Shown: positions 1-7,952 of the stretch, piece after piece
How the letters are laid out: each line of letters begins with the position of its first letter
How positions within the stretch are numbered: the stretch's first letter is position 1
NCBI GenBank assembly: GCA_030544685.1
Contig: CP086683.1
Span: forward strand, 2,728,001-2,792,000
Direction: 5' to 3'
Source: Pseudomonas sp. B21_DOA
GTDB taxonomy: Bacteria > Pseudomonadota > Gammaproteobacteria > Pseudomonadales > Pseudomonadaceae
Length of the DNA: 64,000 bases
The notes under the pieces: model-generated
What the model was told of the DNA's origin: nothing
The model's input: the letters and a program-made list of their open reading frames with translations, nothing else
Database searches by the model: none
Program-made: the position numbers and the translations under genes

Positions 1-94
1 CATCGCTGGCAAGCCAGCTCCCACAGGATTCCATGTTGTTTATTGATTCCGAATCCAACCCATAAATCTGTGGGAGCTGGCTTGCCAGCGATAG
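1..94. repeat. REP doublet (REPIN-like inverted pair)
   Basis: Two inverted copies of a REP palindrome face each other. The left copy reads CGCTGGCAAGCCAGCTCCCA and the right copy is its complement, with about 40 bases between them. It lies just beyond the stop codon of the converging TetR gene. This is the REPIN arrangement known in fluorescent pseudomonads, where RAYT transposases mobilise such pairs in trans. No RAYT gene is present in the window. Confidence 0.85.
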
Positions 95-109
95 TCGCGC
101 CTCGGTGTA

Positions 110-715
110 TCAATCCGGCTCACACCCCTTCAACACCAACCGAATGATCGTCTGCGCCGCCGCTTCATAATCGGCTTCATCGAGTTTGTCTTTCCCGGTG
201 ACTGCAGAAATCTGCCAGTCGAAGTCGGCGTAGGTCTGGGTCGCGGCCCAGATGCTGAACATCAGGTGGTTGGGGTCGATCGGGGCGATCTGGCCGCGGT
301 CGATCCAGCTCTGGATGCAGGCGATGTTGTGTTTGGCCTGGGCGTTGAGCTGTTCGACCAGATCAGCGCTCAGGTGCGGGGCGCCGTGCATGATTTCGCT
401 GGCGAACACCTTGGAGGCGTAGGGCAGGTCGCGGGAGATGCGGATCTTCGAGCGGATGTAGCCGCTCAGCACTTCGCTCGGCACACCGTCCGGGTTGAAC
501 GGGGTCGAGGCCTGCAGAATTGGCTCGATGATGCTTTCCAGCACCTCGCGGTAGAGGTTTTCCTTGGATTTGAAGTAGTAGTAGACGTTGGGCTTGGGCA
601 ATCCCGCCTTGGCGGCGATGTCGCTGGTTTTGGTCGCCGCGAAGCCCTTGTCGGCAAACTCTTCGCTGGCGGCGCGCAGGATCAGTTCTTTGTTACGCTC
701 GCGGATTGTGCTCAT
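110..715 (-). CDS. TetR/AcrR family transcriptional regulator
   Basis: This is a 201-residue predicted DNA-binding repressor. Residues 9-55 form the TetR helix-turn-helix domain, with the typical run [19 protein letters not shown] at residues 30-48. The remainder is the helical ligand-binding and dimerisation domain, which resembles the RutR/YcdC-like C-terminal type, as suggested by the [17 protein letters not shown] stretch. I chose the ATG at 715 (MSTIRERN) over an in-frame start at 754 because the upstream residues do not look like a TetR N-terminus. It is transcribed away from the DUF808 gene, so the short region between them probably carries both promoters. The ligand and targets cannot be read from sequence. 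Confidence 0.85.
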   Translation of the reverse strand: MSTIRERNKELILRAASEEFADKGFAATKTSDIAAKAGLPKPNVYYYFKSKENLYREVLESIIEPILQASTPFNPDGVPSEVLSGYIRSKIRISRDLPYASKVFASEIMHGAPHLSADLVEQLNAQAKHNIACIQSWIDRGQIAPIDPNHLMFSIWAATQTYADFDWQISAVTGKDKLDEADYEAAAQTIIRLVLKGCEPD

Positions 716-850
716 AAACCCGGTGGTTCCTTGCCTGTTCTGGCGGTGGCGCATGGTAGCACCGGCCTTGAGCGGCGCTCAACAATGCAGCCTGTGGCCG
801 GCGGTCGCGTTATGCTTGGCAACATTCATACACAGAAGGAAACAGGATTC

Positions 851-1765
851 ATGGCAGGAAGCAGTTTGCTGGTGCTGGTCGACGACATTGCCACCGTGCT
901 GGATGACGTGGCGTTGATGAGCAAAATGGCCGCGAAGAAGACCGCCGGGGTACTCGGTGACGATCTGGCGCTCAATGCCCAGCAGGTTTCGGGCGTGCGC
1001 GCCGAGCGCGAAATTCCCGTGGTCTGGGCGGTGGCCAAGGGCTCGTTCGTCAACAAACTGATCCTCGTGCCGTCGGCGCTGGCGATCAGCGCCTTCGTGC
1101 CATGGCTGGTGACGCCGCTGTTGATGGTCGGTGGTGCGTACCTGTGTTTCGAGGGTTTCGAGAAGCTCGCGCACAAGTTTTTGCACAGCAAAGAGGAAGA
1201 TGAGGCCGGGCATGCGCAGCTGACCGAAGCCGTCGCCGACCCGGCCACCGATCTGGTGGCTTACGAAAAGGACAAGATCAAAGGCGCGATCCGTACCGAC
1301 TTCATTCTCTCGGCAGAAATCATCGCCATCACCCTCGGCACCGTGGCAGATGCCTCGCTGACTCAGCAAGTGGTGGTCATGTCTGGTATCGCCATCGTCA
1401 TGACCGTCGGCGTTTACGGTTTGGTGGCGGGTATCGTCAAGCTCGACGATCTGGGCTTGTGGCTGACGCAGAAACCAGGGCAAATGGCGAAAAAGATCGG
1501 CAATGGTATTCTCAGCGCCGCGCCGTACATGATGAAAACCCTGTCGGTGGTTGGTACGGCGGCAATGTTCCTGGTCGGTGGCGGCATCCTGACCCATGGC
1601 GTGCCGGTGTTGCATCACTGGATCGAAGGTGTCGGTGCGGCAGCAGGGAGCGCCGGGTTCGCCGTGCCGATGTTGCTCAATGGTGTTGCGGGGATTATTG
1701 CCGGGGCTGTGGTGTTGGCCGTGGTGACTGCCGTGGGCAAGCTCTGGCACGCAATCAAAGGCTGA
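851..1765 (+). CDS. DUF808 family inner-membrane protein (YedI-like)
   Basis: This 304-residue protein belongs to the DUF808 family, whose E. coli member is YedI and whose function is not established. The N-terminus ([19 protein letters not shown]) and the following soluble stretch are typical. Several hydrophobic segments follow, including one near residues 75-100, a middle pair, and a Gly/Ala-rich C-terminal pair. I chose the ATG at 851, which is preceded by AAGGAAACAGG. The same frame stays open far upstream, but that part is antisense to the TetR gene. A strong terminator follows. It is probably an integral membrane protein; nothing here points to a substrate. Confidence 0.85.
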   Translation: MAGSSLLVLVDDIATVLDDVALMSKMAAKKTAGVLGDDLALNAQQVSGVRAEREIPVVWAVAKGSFVNKLILVPSALAISAFVPWLVTPLLMVGGAYLCFEGFEKLAHKFLHSKEEDEAGHAQLTEAVADPATDLVAYEKDKIKGAIRTDFILSAEIIAITLGTVADASLTQQVVVMSGIAIVMTVGVYGLVAGIVKLDDLGLWLTQKPGQMAKKIGNGILSAAPYMMKTLSVVGTAAMFLVGGGILTHGVPVLHHWIEGVGAAAGSAGFAVPMLLNGVAGIIAGAVVLAVVTAVGKLWHAIKG

Positions 1766-1800
1766 ACATGAAACCCACATTCTGATTTGTGTTGAGCCAC

Positions 1801-1840
1801 AAAAAAGGGCCATTCGACTTGCATCGAATGGCCCTTTTTG
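1801..1840. terminator. Bidirectional intrinsic terminator
   Basis: A near-perfect hairpin has arms AAAGGGCCATTCGA and TCGAATGGCCCTTT and is flanked by A and T runs. It sits between the converging DUF808 and mlaA genes, so it can end transcription from both sides. Confidence 0.9.
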
Positions 1841-1852
1841 TACCCGCCGAGA

Positions 1853-2641
1853 TTACTCGGCAATCTGCAACTTGCGCGCTTCGGTGTAGACGTACCGCAC
1901 TTTCTCGTACTCGAACGGCGAGTTCATCTGACCGTAGCGGAAGCTGGTCTGGTAGCGCTTGTCGATCGCACGCAAAGCCCAGACTTCCGGGTGGTTGGAG
2001 CTGACTTCGGCGACGTTGAGGAAGTTGATCGCAGTGTCGGCGGTGTAATCCACGGCCAGACCTGCGGTGTCGCGGATGTTCGACGGACCGAAGATCGGCA
2101 GTACGAAGTAGGCGCCGCCCGGTACGCCGTAGAAGCCCAGAGTCTGACCGAAGTCTTCGTTCTGGCGTGGCAGGCCCATGGCGGTGGCCGGGTCCCACAG
2201 GCCGGCGATGCCGATGGTGGTGTTGAGCAGCAGGCGCGCGGTGGTTTCCATCGAGCGCTGGCCCTTGAACTGCAACAGGCTGTTAACCAGGTTCGGCACG
2301 TCACCAATGTTGTTGAAGAAGTTGCTCACCCCGGTACGCACGAAGCTTGGGGTGATGTAGCGATAGCCATCGACTACCGGCAGGAACACCCACTGGTCGA
2401 AGCGATAGTTGAAGTGGTAGACCCGGCGGTTCCACGATTCCAGCGGGTCATAAACGTTCAGCGCGTTGAGCGTCGAACGTTCGAACTCGCGCTGGTCCAG
2501 GCCCGGGTTGAACTTGAGTTTGGTCAGCGGTTCCTTGAAGCCGTCGCTGTCGACCACCACCGGTGCGTCGGCTTTACTGTTGTCGGCCTGGGCCACGCCT
2601 GCACAGAGGAACGCTGCAATCAGCAGGAGATATTTAGCCAC
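1853..2641 (-). CDS. mlaA: MlaA (VacJ) outer-membrane lipid asymmetry protein
   Basis: This 262-residue member of the MlaA/VacJ family is the outer-membrane component of the Mla system, which removes misplaced phospholipids from the outer leaflet and passes them to periplasmic MlaC. Family landmarks are YDPLESWNRRVYHFNYRFDQ near residues 64-83, the FFNNIGDVPNLVNSLLQ stretch and the NTTIGIAGLWDPA segment. The N-terminus is a signal peptide (about residues 1-19, cleavage after AQA). The only Cys there (C13) is not in a good lipobox, whereas E. coli MlaA is a lipoprotein. The start overlaps the last 8 bases of the upstream hydrolase gene, suggesting translational coupling. The mlaFEDCB genes are not in the window. 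Confidence 0.93.
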   Translation of the reverse strand: MAKYLLLIAAFLCAGVAQADNSKADAPVVVDSDGFKEPLTKLKFNPGLDQREFERSTLNALNVYDPLESWNRRVYHFNYRFDQWVFLPVVDGYRYITPSFVRTGVSNFFNNIGDVPNLVNSLLQFKGQRSMETTARLLLNTTIGIAGLWDPATAMGLPRQNEDFGQTLGFYGVPGGAYFVLPIFGPSNIRDTAGLAVDYTADTAINFLNVAEVSSNHPEVWALRAIDKRYQTSFRYGQMNSPFEYEKVRYVYTEARKLQIAE

Positions 2642-3932
2642 GGAAGAACTCCAGCATGGCGTCGCTGTTGACGCGGTAGTTAAGGTTGCCGCAGTGGCCG
2701 CCCAGTGGGTAAACGGTCAGGCGATCACCGAAGGTTTTACGCAGGAAGCCCAGGTCGCCAGGGCCGAGGATGACGTCGTCGGCGTTGTGCATGACGGCGA
2801 TTTTCGGGCTGTCGTGCAGGTAATCCTTGAGCGCATACAGGCTGACCTGATCGATCAGTTGCAGCAGGCTGCCGCCGTCGGTGCGCGCGCGCCACATCGG
2901 AATCACCTGCTCGGTGATGTAGCAGTCGAAATCGCATTGCAGCGCACGCTTGAGGAACGGCGTGAGGCTGGTGCCTTCGGTGATCGGGAATTTCGGCGGG
3001 GTAATCAGACCGCGACGGTTGACCAGGTCCGAGGTGTAGGCAATGTCGGCTGCCGAGAAGCGGAACGACGTGCCAATCAGCATGGCCATCTGTTCGTTGG
3101 TCAGGTGCTGTTTTGACTGCTGGAAGTCATACAACAGCGCATCGTTGAGGTCGATGTAGCCTTTCTGCTGGAAGTAGCGGGTCAGCTTGGTCAGTACCAG
3201 TTCATAGAAGGTGGTGCTGTTGTTGATGCCTTTCACCTCGGTCTGTACCAGCTTGTCGAGGTTGGTCACCGAGGTATAGAGATTGACCGGCGGGTTCAGC
3301 AACAGGACTTTCTTGAAATTGAAGCTGCGGCGTGTCTCGTCCAGATGCGCGACGAACGCCGCATCGAGGGCGCCGAGGCTGTAACCGGTGAGATAGTACT
3401 CGGTGACCGGCAGTTTCGGGTTCTGCGCCCGCACGGCCTGCATCACCCGATACATGTCTTCGGCATCTTCCTTGGTCACGCCCGGGGTGGCGAAACGCGA
3501 GGCGGCGCTGATGAAGTCGAAGCTGGTCGGCGACGACAACTGCACGACATGGTAGCCGGCCTTGTAATACAGCTTTTTCAGGTATTCGTTGAGCGTGCTG
3601 TCAAAGCGCGCACCGGTGCCGGCGATCAGGAAGATCAGCGGCGCCGGCTTGTCCTGCGTGGCGATGCGGTAAGTGAGCTTCTTCACTGCCCAGAAATTGT
3701 CCGGCAGCTGGAATTCACGCTCCGGGCGCAGGGTGAGGCTGCGGTCCGTTTGATTGATGTCGTCGTCCAGCGGCAACTCCGGACGCAGATCCGGCGGTGT
3801 CGTGGCGATCGTCGCCTCGAACGGGTTGGTCAGCGGGTAGCCATAGCTGGCGGCGTCGATATCCACCGCCAGCGCGGACGCACTCAAGATAAGGCCGCTG
3901 AACAGCGCGGCGAAGCGCAAGGAACGGAGCAT
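2634..3932 (-). CDS. Secreted alpha/beta hydrolase-like protein
   Basis: This 432-residue protein has a signal peptide (about residues 1-22, ending LSASALA) and an alpha/beta-hydrolase arrangement. It shows a nucleophile elbow GYSLGA with Ser185, a late Asp pair at 385-386 (HNADDVI) and His413 in GGHCGN. These would make a Ser-Asp-His triad acting in the periplasm or beyond. Homologues in Pseudomonas have sometimes been named serine/threonine protein kinase, but no kinase motif is visible. It overlaps mlaA by 8 bases and is presumably cotranscribed, so a role near lipid or envelope maintenance is plausible but inferred. The substrate is unknown. Confidence 0.8.
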   Translation of the reverse strand: MLRSLRFAALFSGLILSASALAVDIDAASYGYPLTNPFEATIATTPPDLRPELPLDDDINQTDRSLTLRPEREFQLPDNFWAVKKLTYRIATQDKPAPLIFLIAGTGARFDSTLNEYLKKLYYKAGYHVVQLSSPTSFDFISAASRFATPGVTKEDAEDMYRVMQAVRAQNPKLPVTEYYLTGYSLGALDAAFVAHLDETRRSFNFKKVLLLNPPVNLYTSVTNLDKLVQTEVKGINNSTTFYELVLTKLTRYFQQKGYIDLNDALLYDFQQSKQHLTNEQMAMLIGTSFRFSAADIAYTSDLVNRRGLITPPKFPITEGTSLTPFLKRALQCDFDCYITEQVIPMWRARTDGGSLLQLIDQVSLYALKDYLHDSPKIAVMHNADDVILGPGDLGFLRKTFGDRLTVYPLGGHCGNLNYRVNSDAMLEFFRG

Positions 3933-4156
3933 GACTAGATCCCTTAGAGGAAGGTGCCGATTGAAGTTCGCAGGCTATGACCACCGGCCGTGCGCCAAAG
4001 TGCCATGCTGCGGCACCAAACAGGCGGAATTCGGGGTAATAGTAGCTGGACGATACACGTTGCGAGGGCTTGCTGAACAGTTAACAGTTGTTAGTGCTTG
4101 CGAATGCCGGTCGGCAGATTAAGCTGGCCGCCGATTTCCGCAGATTGGAGTGCCCC

Positions 4157-4525
4157 ATGTCCCGCCGCTTGCCCGTGATTGTGCTGCTTGTTTTGTTGCC
4201 GCTGTGGCTGGCCGCCAGTTATGCCGCGCGCTATGGCTTCATGGAAGACGGGCAGTGGGTTGGCATCTGCGTCGACGAGGCCAGTCGTTGGCAATGCCTG
4301 GTGCGTGCGAATCTGGGGCTGATGATTCATTTCAAGGTGTTGGGCTGGGCGGCGGTGGGCGCAGCGGTATTGGCGTTTGTCGTGCCGGGACGGGCAGGGT
4401 GGTGGCTGGCGGTGCTGGCGCTGGTGTTCGGCCTGCCGGCGTTGGCGTTGTACAACACGACGTTGGCGGTGTTTGCGGTGGTGATAACCGGGTTGCGCCT
4501 GGTCCGCGAGTCCCGCAGCGCCTGA
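4157..4525 (+). CDS. Small conserved membrane protein, function unknown
   Basis: This 122-residue protein has three or four hydrophobic segments: one near the N-terminus (VIVLLVLLPLWLAASYAA), one in the middle (VLGWAAVGAAVLAFVV) and a C-terminal pair (WWLAVLALVFGLPALAL and onward). A short extracytoplasmic loop holds two Cys (GICVDEASRWQCL) that could form a disulfide. I chose the ATG at 4157 because the next upstream start would add a non-hydrophobic leader without a ribosome site. I do not recognise the family. It lies alone between divergent and convergent neighbours. Confidence 0.65.
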   Translation: MSRRLPVIVLLVLLPLWLAASYAARYGFMEDGQWVGICVDEASRWQCLVRANLGLMIHFKVLGWAAVGAAVLAFVVPGRAGWWLAVLALVFGLPALALYNTTLAVFAVVITGLRLVRESRSA

Positions 4526-4533
4526 CAGTCAGT

Positions 4534-4624
4534 CATCGCGGGCAAGCCCGCTCCCACAGGAATTGAGGTGAACACAACATTTGTGTGCAGCAGAAATCCT
4601 GTGGGAGCTGGCTTGCCAGCGATG
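4534..4624. repeat. REP doublet (REPIN-like)
   Basis: Inverted REP units (CATCGCGGGCAAGCCCGCTC on the left, GAGCTGGCTTGCCAGCGATG on the right) enclose about 38 bases. They fill the gap between two converging genes. The two arms belong to slightly different REP variants, one with a GGGCAAGCCC core and one with TGGCTTGCCA. Confidence 0.85.
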
Positions 4625-4645
4625 GCGATTTCGAAGGCGCTGAAA

Positions 4646-6199
4646 TCAGGCCTTGCGAACCCGCAGGCAGCGCCACAACGCCACCACCATCAAGCCACTC
4701 ACCAGCGCCCAACCCCAAGCCTGCTGATTCAGCATCCCTTCCTGATACAACTGCGGTGCAATCCCGGCGCCGATGATAAAGGTCAGCAGCGCAATCTCCC
4801 GACGCGGCACGCTCACCGGGCGGCACAGGTAGGCCAGCGCCGGCAGCACGAACGCCATGCTGGCGAAACTGCGATAGCGCGGATCGAAGACCATCTCCAG
4901 CATCATCACCGCCGCGGCAAAACCGGCCGCCACGACCAGCCAGCCGGCGCGCCGTTCGAGGAAATCGAAGGCTCGCGCGCGCCAACCTGTGCGTGCGCTT
5001 AGCGTCAGCGCGGCATGCGCAAGGACCAATAGATTCAACCCGGTCAGCAAGCCGACCCACAGCCTTTCACCGGCAAATCGTGTGGTCAATCGAGCCAGAT
5101 CGCCCCAGGCGCCAATCGAGCAAGCTGCGACGGCGCCTAGCAGTGGCAGCAGCAGCGCCGAACGTGTAGTGCGGACAGCACCGCCAAGAATCAGCGTGCC
5201 AAGGAAAATCAATCCGCCTACCGCCAGCCATTCTTTCCAGTACGGCACGTTGCTCACCGGCCCGGCGAGTACGCCCTTGTCCTGCCGATCGGCATCGAAC
5301 AGCCCCCAATAGCCGCCGACCGCGCCTTCACTGCCGCGCTTCCACGGTTGGTCGAAGGCTTCGATCAGGTTGTAACGCCAGCCTTCCTGCTCGGCCATCG
5401 CCACAAAGCCACGAATGAATTTTGCCTCGTTGACCCGGCTCGGTACGGCTGTTTCACGCTGACGGCCTTCGCTCGGCCAGCCGGTTTCGCCAATCATCAC
5501 GTCTTTGGGCGCGAACTTGTTGCCGAACACCTGACGCACATCCGCCACATGCTGCAGCGCCACGTCGATGTTCGACGGATCGTCTTCCCAGTACGGCAGC
5601 AGGTGAATAGTCAGAAAGTCCACGGCCGGGGCGATTTCCGGATGCTTGAGCCAGAATTCCCAGACGTCGGCGTAGGTCACCGGTTGCTTGACCTGGCTTT
5701 TGACCTTGTTGATCAGCCGGGCCAGTTGCGCGCCGGTGACCTCTTTGCGCAGCAGCGCTTCGTTGCCGACGATTACGGCTGTGACCACGTCGGGGTTGGC
5801 ATTGGCCGATTTGATCAGCAGCTCGACTTCCTGCTCGGTGTCGACCGGGTTGCTGTTGACCCAGGCGCCGATCATCAACTTCAGACCGTGTTTGCGCGCC
5901 AGATCGGGCAGGGCGTCGAGGCCGGTCATCGAGTAGGTGCGGATACACTCGAAGCGCGTCGCCAGCAGTGCGAGGTCGGCGTCCATGCGCTCGGGGCGCA
6001 ATTTGAACGGCACGTCGAACGGCGATTGGTCTTTGTCGAACGGTGTGTAGGAGGCGCATTGCAACTTGTGCGTCGGCGTCGCGGCGTCCGGCAGGATCAC
6101 CGGTTGGCCGAGGCCATACCAGAAACCGCCAAGGGCCAGGAGCCCGAGCAGGCAGGCGAACAGATAAGGCAGAAAAGGAAATCGGGACGTTGCGGACAT
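4646..6199 (-). CDS. Membrane-anchored GH17 beta-glucan enzyme (beta-(1,6)-glucan synthase-like)
   Basis: This 517-residue protein has one N-terminal membrane segment (about residues 9-30), a glycoside hydrolase family 17 domain (about 45-330) and a C-terminal block of about six to eight hydrophobic helices. GH17 hallmarks are clear: Glu147 in AVIVGNEALL is the expected acid/base and Glu238 in VMIGETGWPSEG is the expected nucleophile. Pseudomonas homologues are usually annotated beta-(1,6)-glucan synthase by likeness to rhizobial NdvC. The chemistry is probably glucan transfer or remodelling at the periplasmic face. I chose the ATG at 6199 because the extra upstream residues are not hydrophobic. 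It is a single gene, reading away from betX. Confidence 0.82.
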   Translation of the reverse strand: MSATSRFPFLPYLFACLLGLLALGGFWYGLGQPVILPDAATPTHKLQCASYTPFDKDQSPFDVPFKLRPERMDADLALLATRFECIRTYSMTGLDALPDLARKHGLKLMIGAWVNSNPVDTEQEVELLIKSANANPDVVTAVIVGNEALLRKEVTGAQLARLINKVKSQVKQPVTYADVWEFWLKHPEIAPAVDFLTIHLLPYWEDDPSNIDVALQHVADVRQVFGNKFAPKDVMIGETGWPSEGRQRETAVPSRVNEAKFIRGFVAMAEQEGWRYNLIEAFDQPWKRGSEGAVGGYWGLFDADRQDKGVLAGPVSNVPYWKEWLAVGGLIFLGTLILGGAVRTTRSALLLPLLGAVAACSIGAWGDLARLTTRFAGERLWVGLLTGLNLLVLAHAALTLSARTGWRARAFDFLERRAGWLVVAAGFAAAVMMLEMVFDPRYRSFASMAFVLPALAYLCRPVSVPRREIALLTFIIGAGIAPQLYQEGMLNQQAWGWALVSGLMVVALWRCLRVRKA

Positions 6200-6306
6200 G
6201 GTCAGGCCGAGTGGCTGCAAAGCGACGCATGTTACCTGCATTTATACAAGGGCAGGTGGCTCGCAGGCGTTGTACATGCAAAGTTCGGGCGGATTGTCTG
6301 GCGTCA

Positions 6307-6326
6307 ATTAATCGCGCTTGATTAAT
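6307..6326. promoter_or_regulatory. Palindrome in the GH17/betX divergent intergenic region
   Basis: The 339-base gap at 6200-6538 between the GH17 gene and betX contains one obvious element, ATTAATC-N6-GATTAAT. It is a perfect 7+7 inverted repeat with a 6-base spacer and no T run, so it looks like a regulator-binding site rather than a terminator. Which regulator binds is unknown. A BetI- or GbdR-type choline/betaine regulator is a guess from the betX context only. I see no other gene or RNA in this gap. Confidence 0.35.
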
Positions 6327-6538
6327 GGCTTTCTGATGTCGTTTCTCGCTGCCTTGAGGTCGCTGACAGAGCAGGTCGCCGGCCGCTTGAGGTTGATGAT
6401 CAAACCATCAGTACCCTTTTTGAAAAATCGGCTGATGTTCGGTGTGTGAGGTCCGGCGTGATGGGGGCGCTGTGCACCATAACAATACGTTGACGATGCC
6501 CGGCATCCGTCGGGCGCAGCATTTCGGGGAAGTAAACG

Positions 6539-7390
6539 ATGAAGATGCGACGACTTTTAGGCGCAGGTGCCGTTCTGGCGCTTGCGATGAGTTCCACTTT
6601 CGCCAACGCTGAAAAACAGACCCTGAATATCGGTTACGTTGACGGCTGGTCCGACAGCGTCGCGACCACTCACGTGGCGGCCGAAGTGATCAAACAGAAA
6701 CTCGGATATGACGTGAAACTGCAAGCCGTCGCCACCGGGATCATGTGGCAGGGCGTGGCCACCGGCAAACTCGACGCGATGCTCTCGGCCTGGCTGCCGG
6801 TGACCCACGGCGATTACTGGACGAAAAACAAGGATCAGGTCGTCGATTACGGCCCGAACTTCAAGGACGCGAAAATCGGCCTGATCGTGCCGGAGTACGT
6901 CAAAGCCAAGTCGATCGAAGACCTGAAAACCGACGACAGCTTCAAAAACCGCATCGTCGGTATCGATGCCGGTTCAGGCGTAATGCTCAAGACCGATCAG
7001 GCGATCAAGGATTATGGTCTGGACAAGTACAGCCTCAAGGCCAGTTCCGGCGCCGGCATGATTGCCGAGCTGACCCGCGCCGAGAAGAAAAACGAATCCA
7101 TCGCCGTCACCGGTTGGGTGCCGCACTGGATGTTCGCCAAGTGGAAACTGCGCTTCCTCGACGACCCGAAAGGCGTGTACGGCGAGGCTGAAACCGTCAA
7201 CAGCATCGGCAGCAAAGGCCTCGAAGCCAAGGCACCGGAAGTGGCCAAGTTCCTGAAAAACTTCCAGTGGGCGTCGAAAGACGAAATCGGCGAGGTCATG
7301 CTGGCGATTCAGGACGGTGCCAAGCCTGATGCAGCGGCCAAGGACTGGGTGGCGAAACACCCGGATCGTGTAGCTGACTGGACCAAATAA
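6539..7390 (+). CDS. betX: Glycine betaine-binding periplasmic protein BetX-like
   Basis: This 283-residue ABC-transporter substrate-binding protein of the OpuAC/ProX family carries a Sec signal peptide of about 24 residues (cleavage after FANA). The family fold is seen in NIGYVDGWSDSVATTHVA, the hinge segment VGIDAGSGVMLKTDQ and TGWVPHWMFAKWKLRFLDDP, where Trp residues make the aromatic cage for quaternary amines. No permease or ATPase gene lies alongside. The order SBP, DUF485, cation/acetate symporter matches the P. aeruginosa betX (PA3236) locus, where BetX is an orphan binding protein feeding a Cbc-type core transporter. That assignment is from family knowledge, not shown here. Confidence 0.83.
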   Translation: MKMRRLLGAGAVLALAMSSTFANAEKQTLNIGYVDGWSDSVATTHVAAEVIKQKLGYDVKLQAVATGIMWQGVATGKLDAMLSAWLPVTHGDYWTKNKDQVVDYGPNFKDAKIGLIVPEYVKAKSIEDLKTDDSFKNRIVGIDAGSGVMLKTDQAIKDYGLDKYSLKASSGAGMIAELTRAEKKNESIAVTGWVPHWMFAKWKLRFLDDPKGVYGEAETVNSIGSKGLEAKAPEVAKFLKNFQWASKDEIGEVMLAIQDGAKPDAAAKDWVAKHPDRVADWTK

Positions 7391-7418
7391 CCGCAAATAG
7401 CTTCGGATCACCGCAAAC

Positions 7419-7513
7419 CCTGTGGGAGCGGGCTTGCCCGCGATAGCGGTCTGTCAGTTGACTGATCAGTTGACTGAAACGACGCCATCGCTGGCAAGCC
7501 AGCTCCCACAGGT
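7419..7513. repeat. REP doublet (REPIN-like)
   Basis: Left unit TGTGGGAGCGGGCTTGCCCG and right unit CTGGCAAGCCAGCTCCCACA form an inverted pair with about 45 bases between, including two copies of GTCAGTTGACTGA-like sequence. It separates betX from the DUF485-actP pair and may end betX transcription. Confidence 0.85.
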
Positions 7514-7640
7514 TTTTGTGTTTGCTTGAAAATGGCGAATACATCATGGCCATCTACTACTAAGGTCGTCTGGAACCTCTCTCGCAGCCGCATACATTAG
7601 CTACGTTCCAACAATAATCTGTGCTGCGAGGATAAAAACA

Positions 7641-7952
7641 ATGAACGACAGCATTTACCTCTCGATTCAAAACAGTCCCCGATTCAAGGAGCTGGTTCAG
7701 AAAAGGGAACGATTCGCCTGGATTCTCTCGGCAATCATGCTTGGGCTGTACTCCGCATTCATTCTGCTGATCGCATACGGGCCGCATGTGCTCGGGGCGA
7801 AGCTCAGTCCTGAATCGTCAATCACCTGGGGCATCCCGATCGGTGTCGGCCTGATCATTTCGGCCTTCGTCCTGACCGGCATCTATGTGCGCCGCGCCAA
7901 TGGCGAGTTCGACGACCTGAACAATGCGATTCTCAAGGAGGCTCAGCAATGA
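7641..7952 (+). CDS. DUF485 membrane protein (YjcH-like)
   Basis: This 103-residue inner-membrane protein of the DUF485 family has two transmembrane helices (near residues 29-50 and 66-86). It opens with the family-typical [24 protein letters not shown]. Its stop overlaps the actP start (ATGA), so the two are translationally coupled. This matches E. coli yjcH-actP, where the small protein is cotranscribed with the acetate permease and is thought to assist it. A weak AGGA lies about 9 bases before the ATG. Confidence 0.9.
   Translation: MNDSIYLSIQNSPRFKELVQKRERFAWILSAIMLGLYSAFILLIAYGPHVLGAKLSPESSITWGIPIGVGLIISAFVLTGIYVRRANGEFDDLNNAILKEAQQ

Noticed and set aside
266..850. N-terminal extension of the DUF808 frame
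   Set aside because: The extension is antisense to the TetR gene. The real start with a ribosome site is at 851.
779..1813. 344-residue minus-strand frame opposite DUF808
   Set aside because: His/Gln/Arg-rich antisense artefact crossing the terminator.
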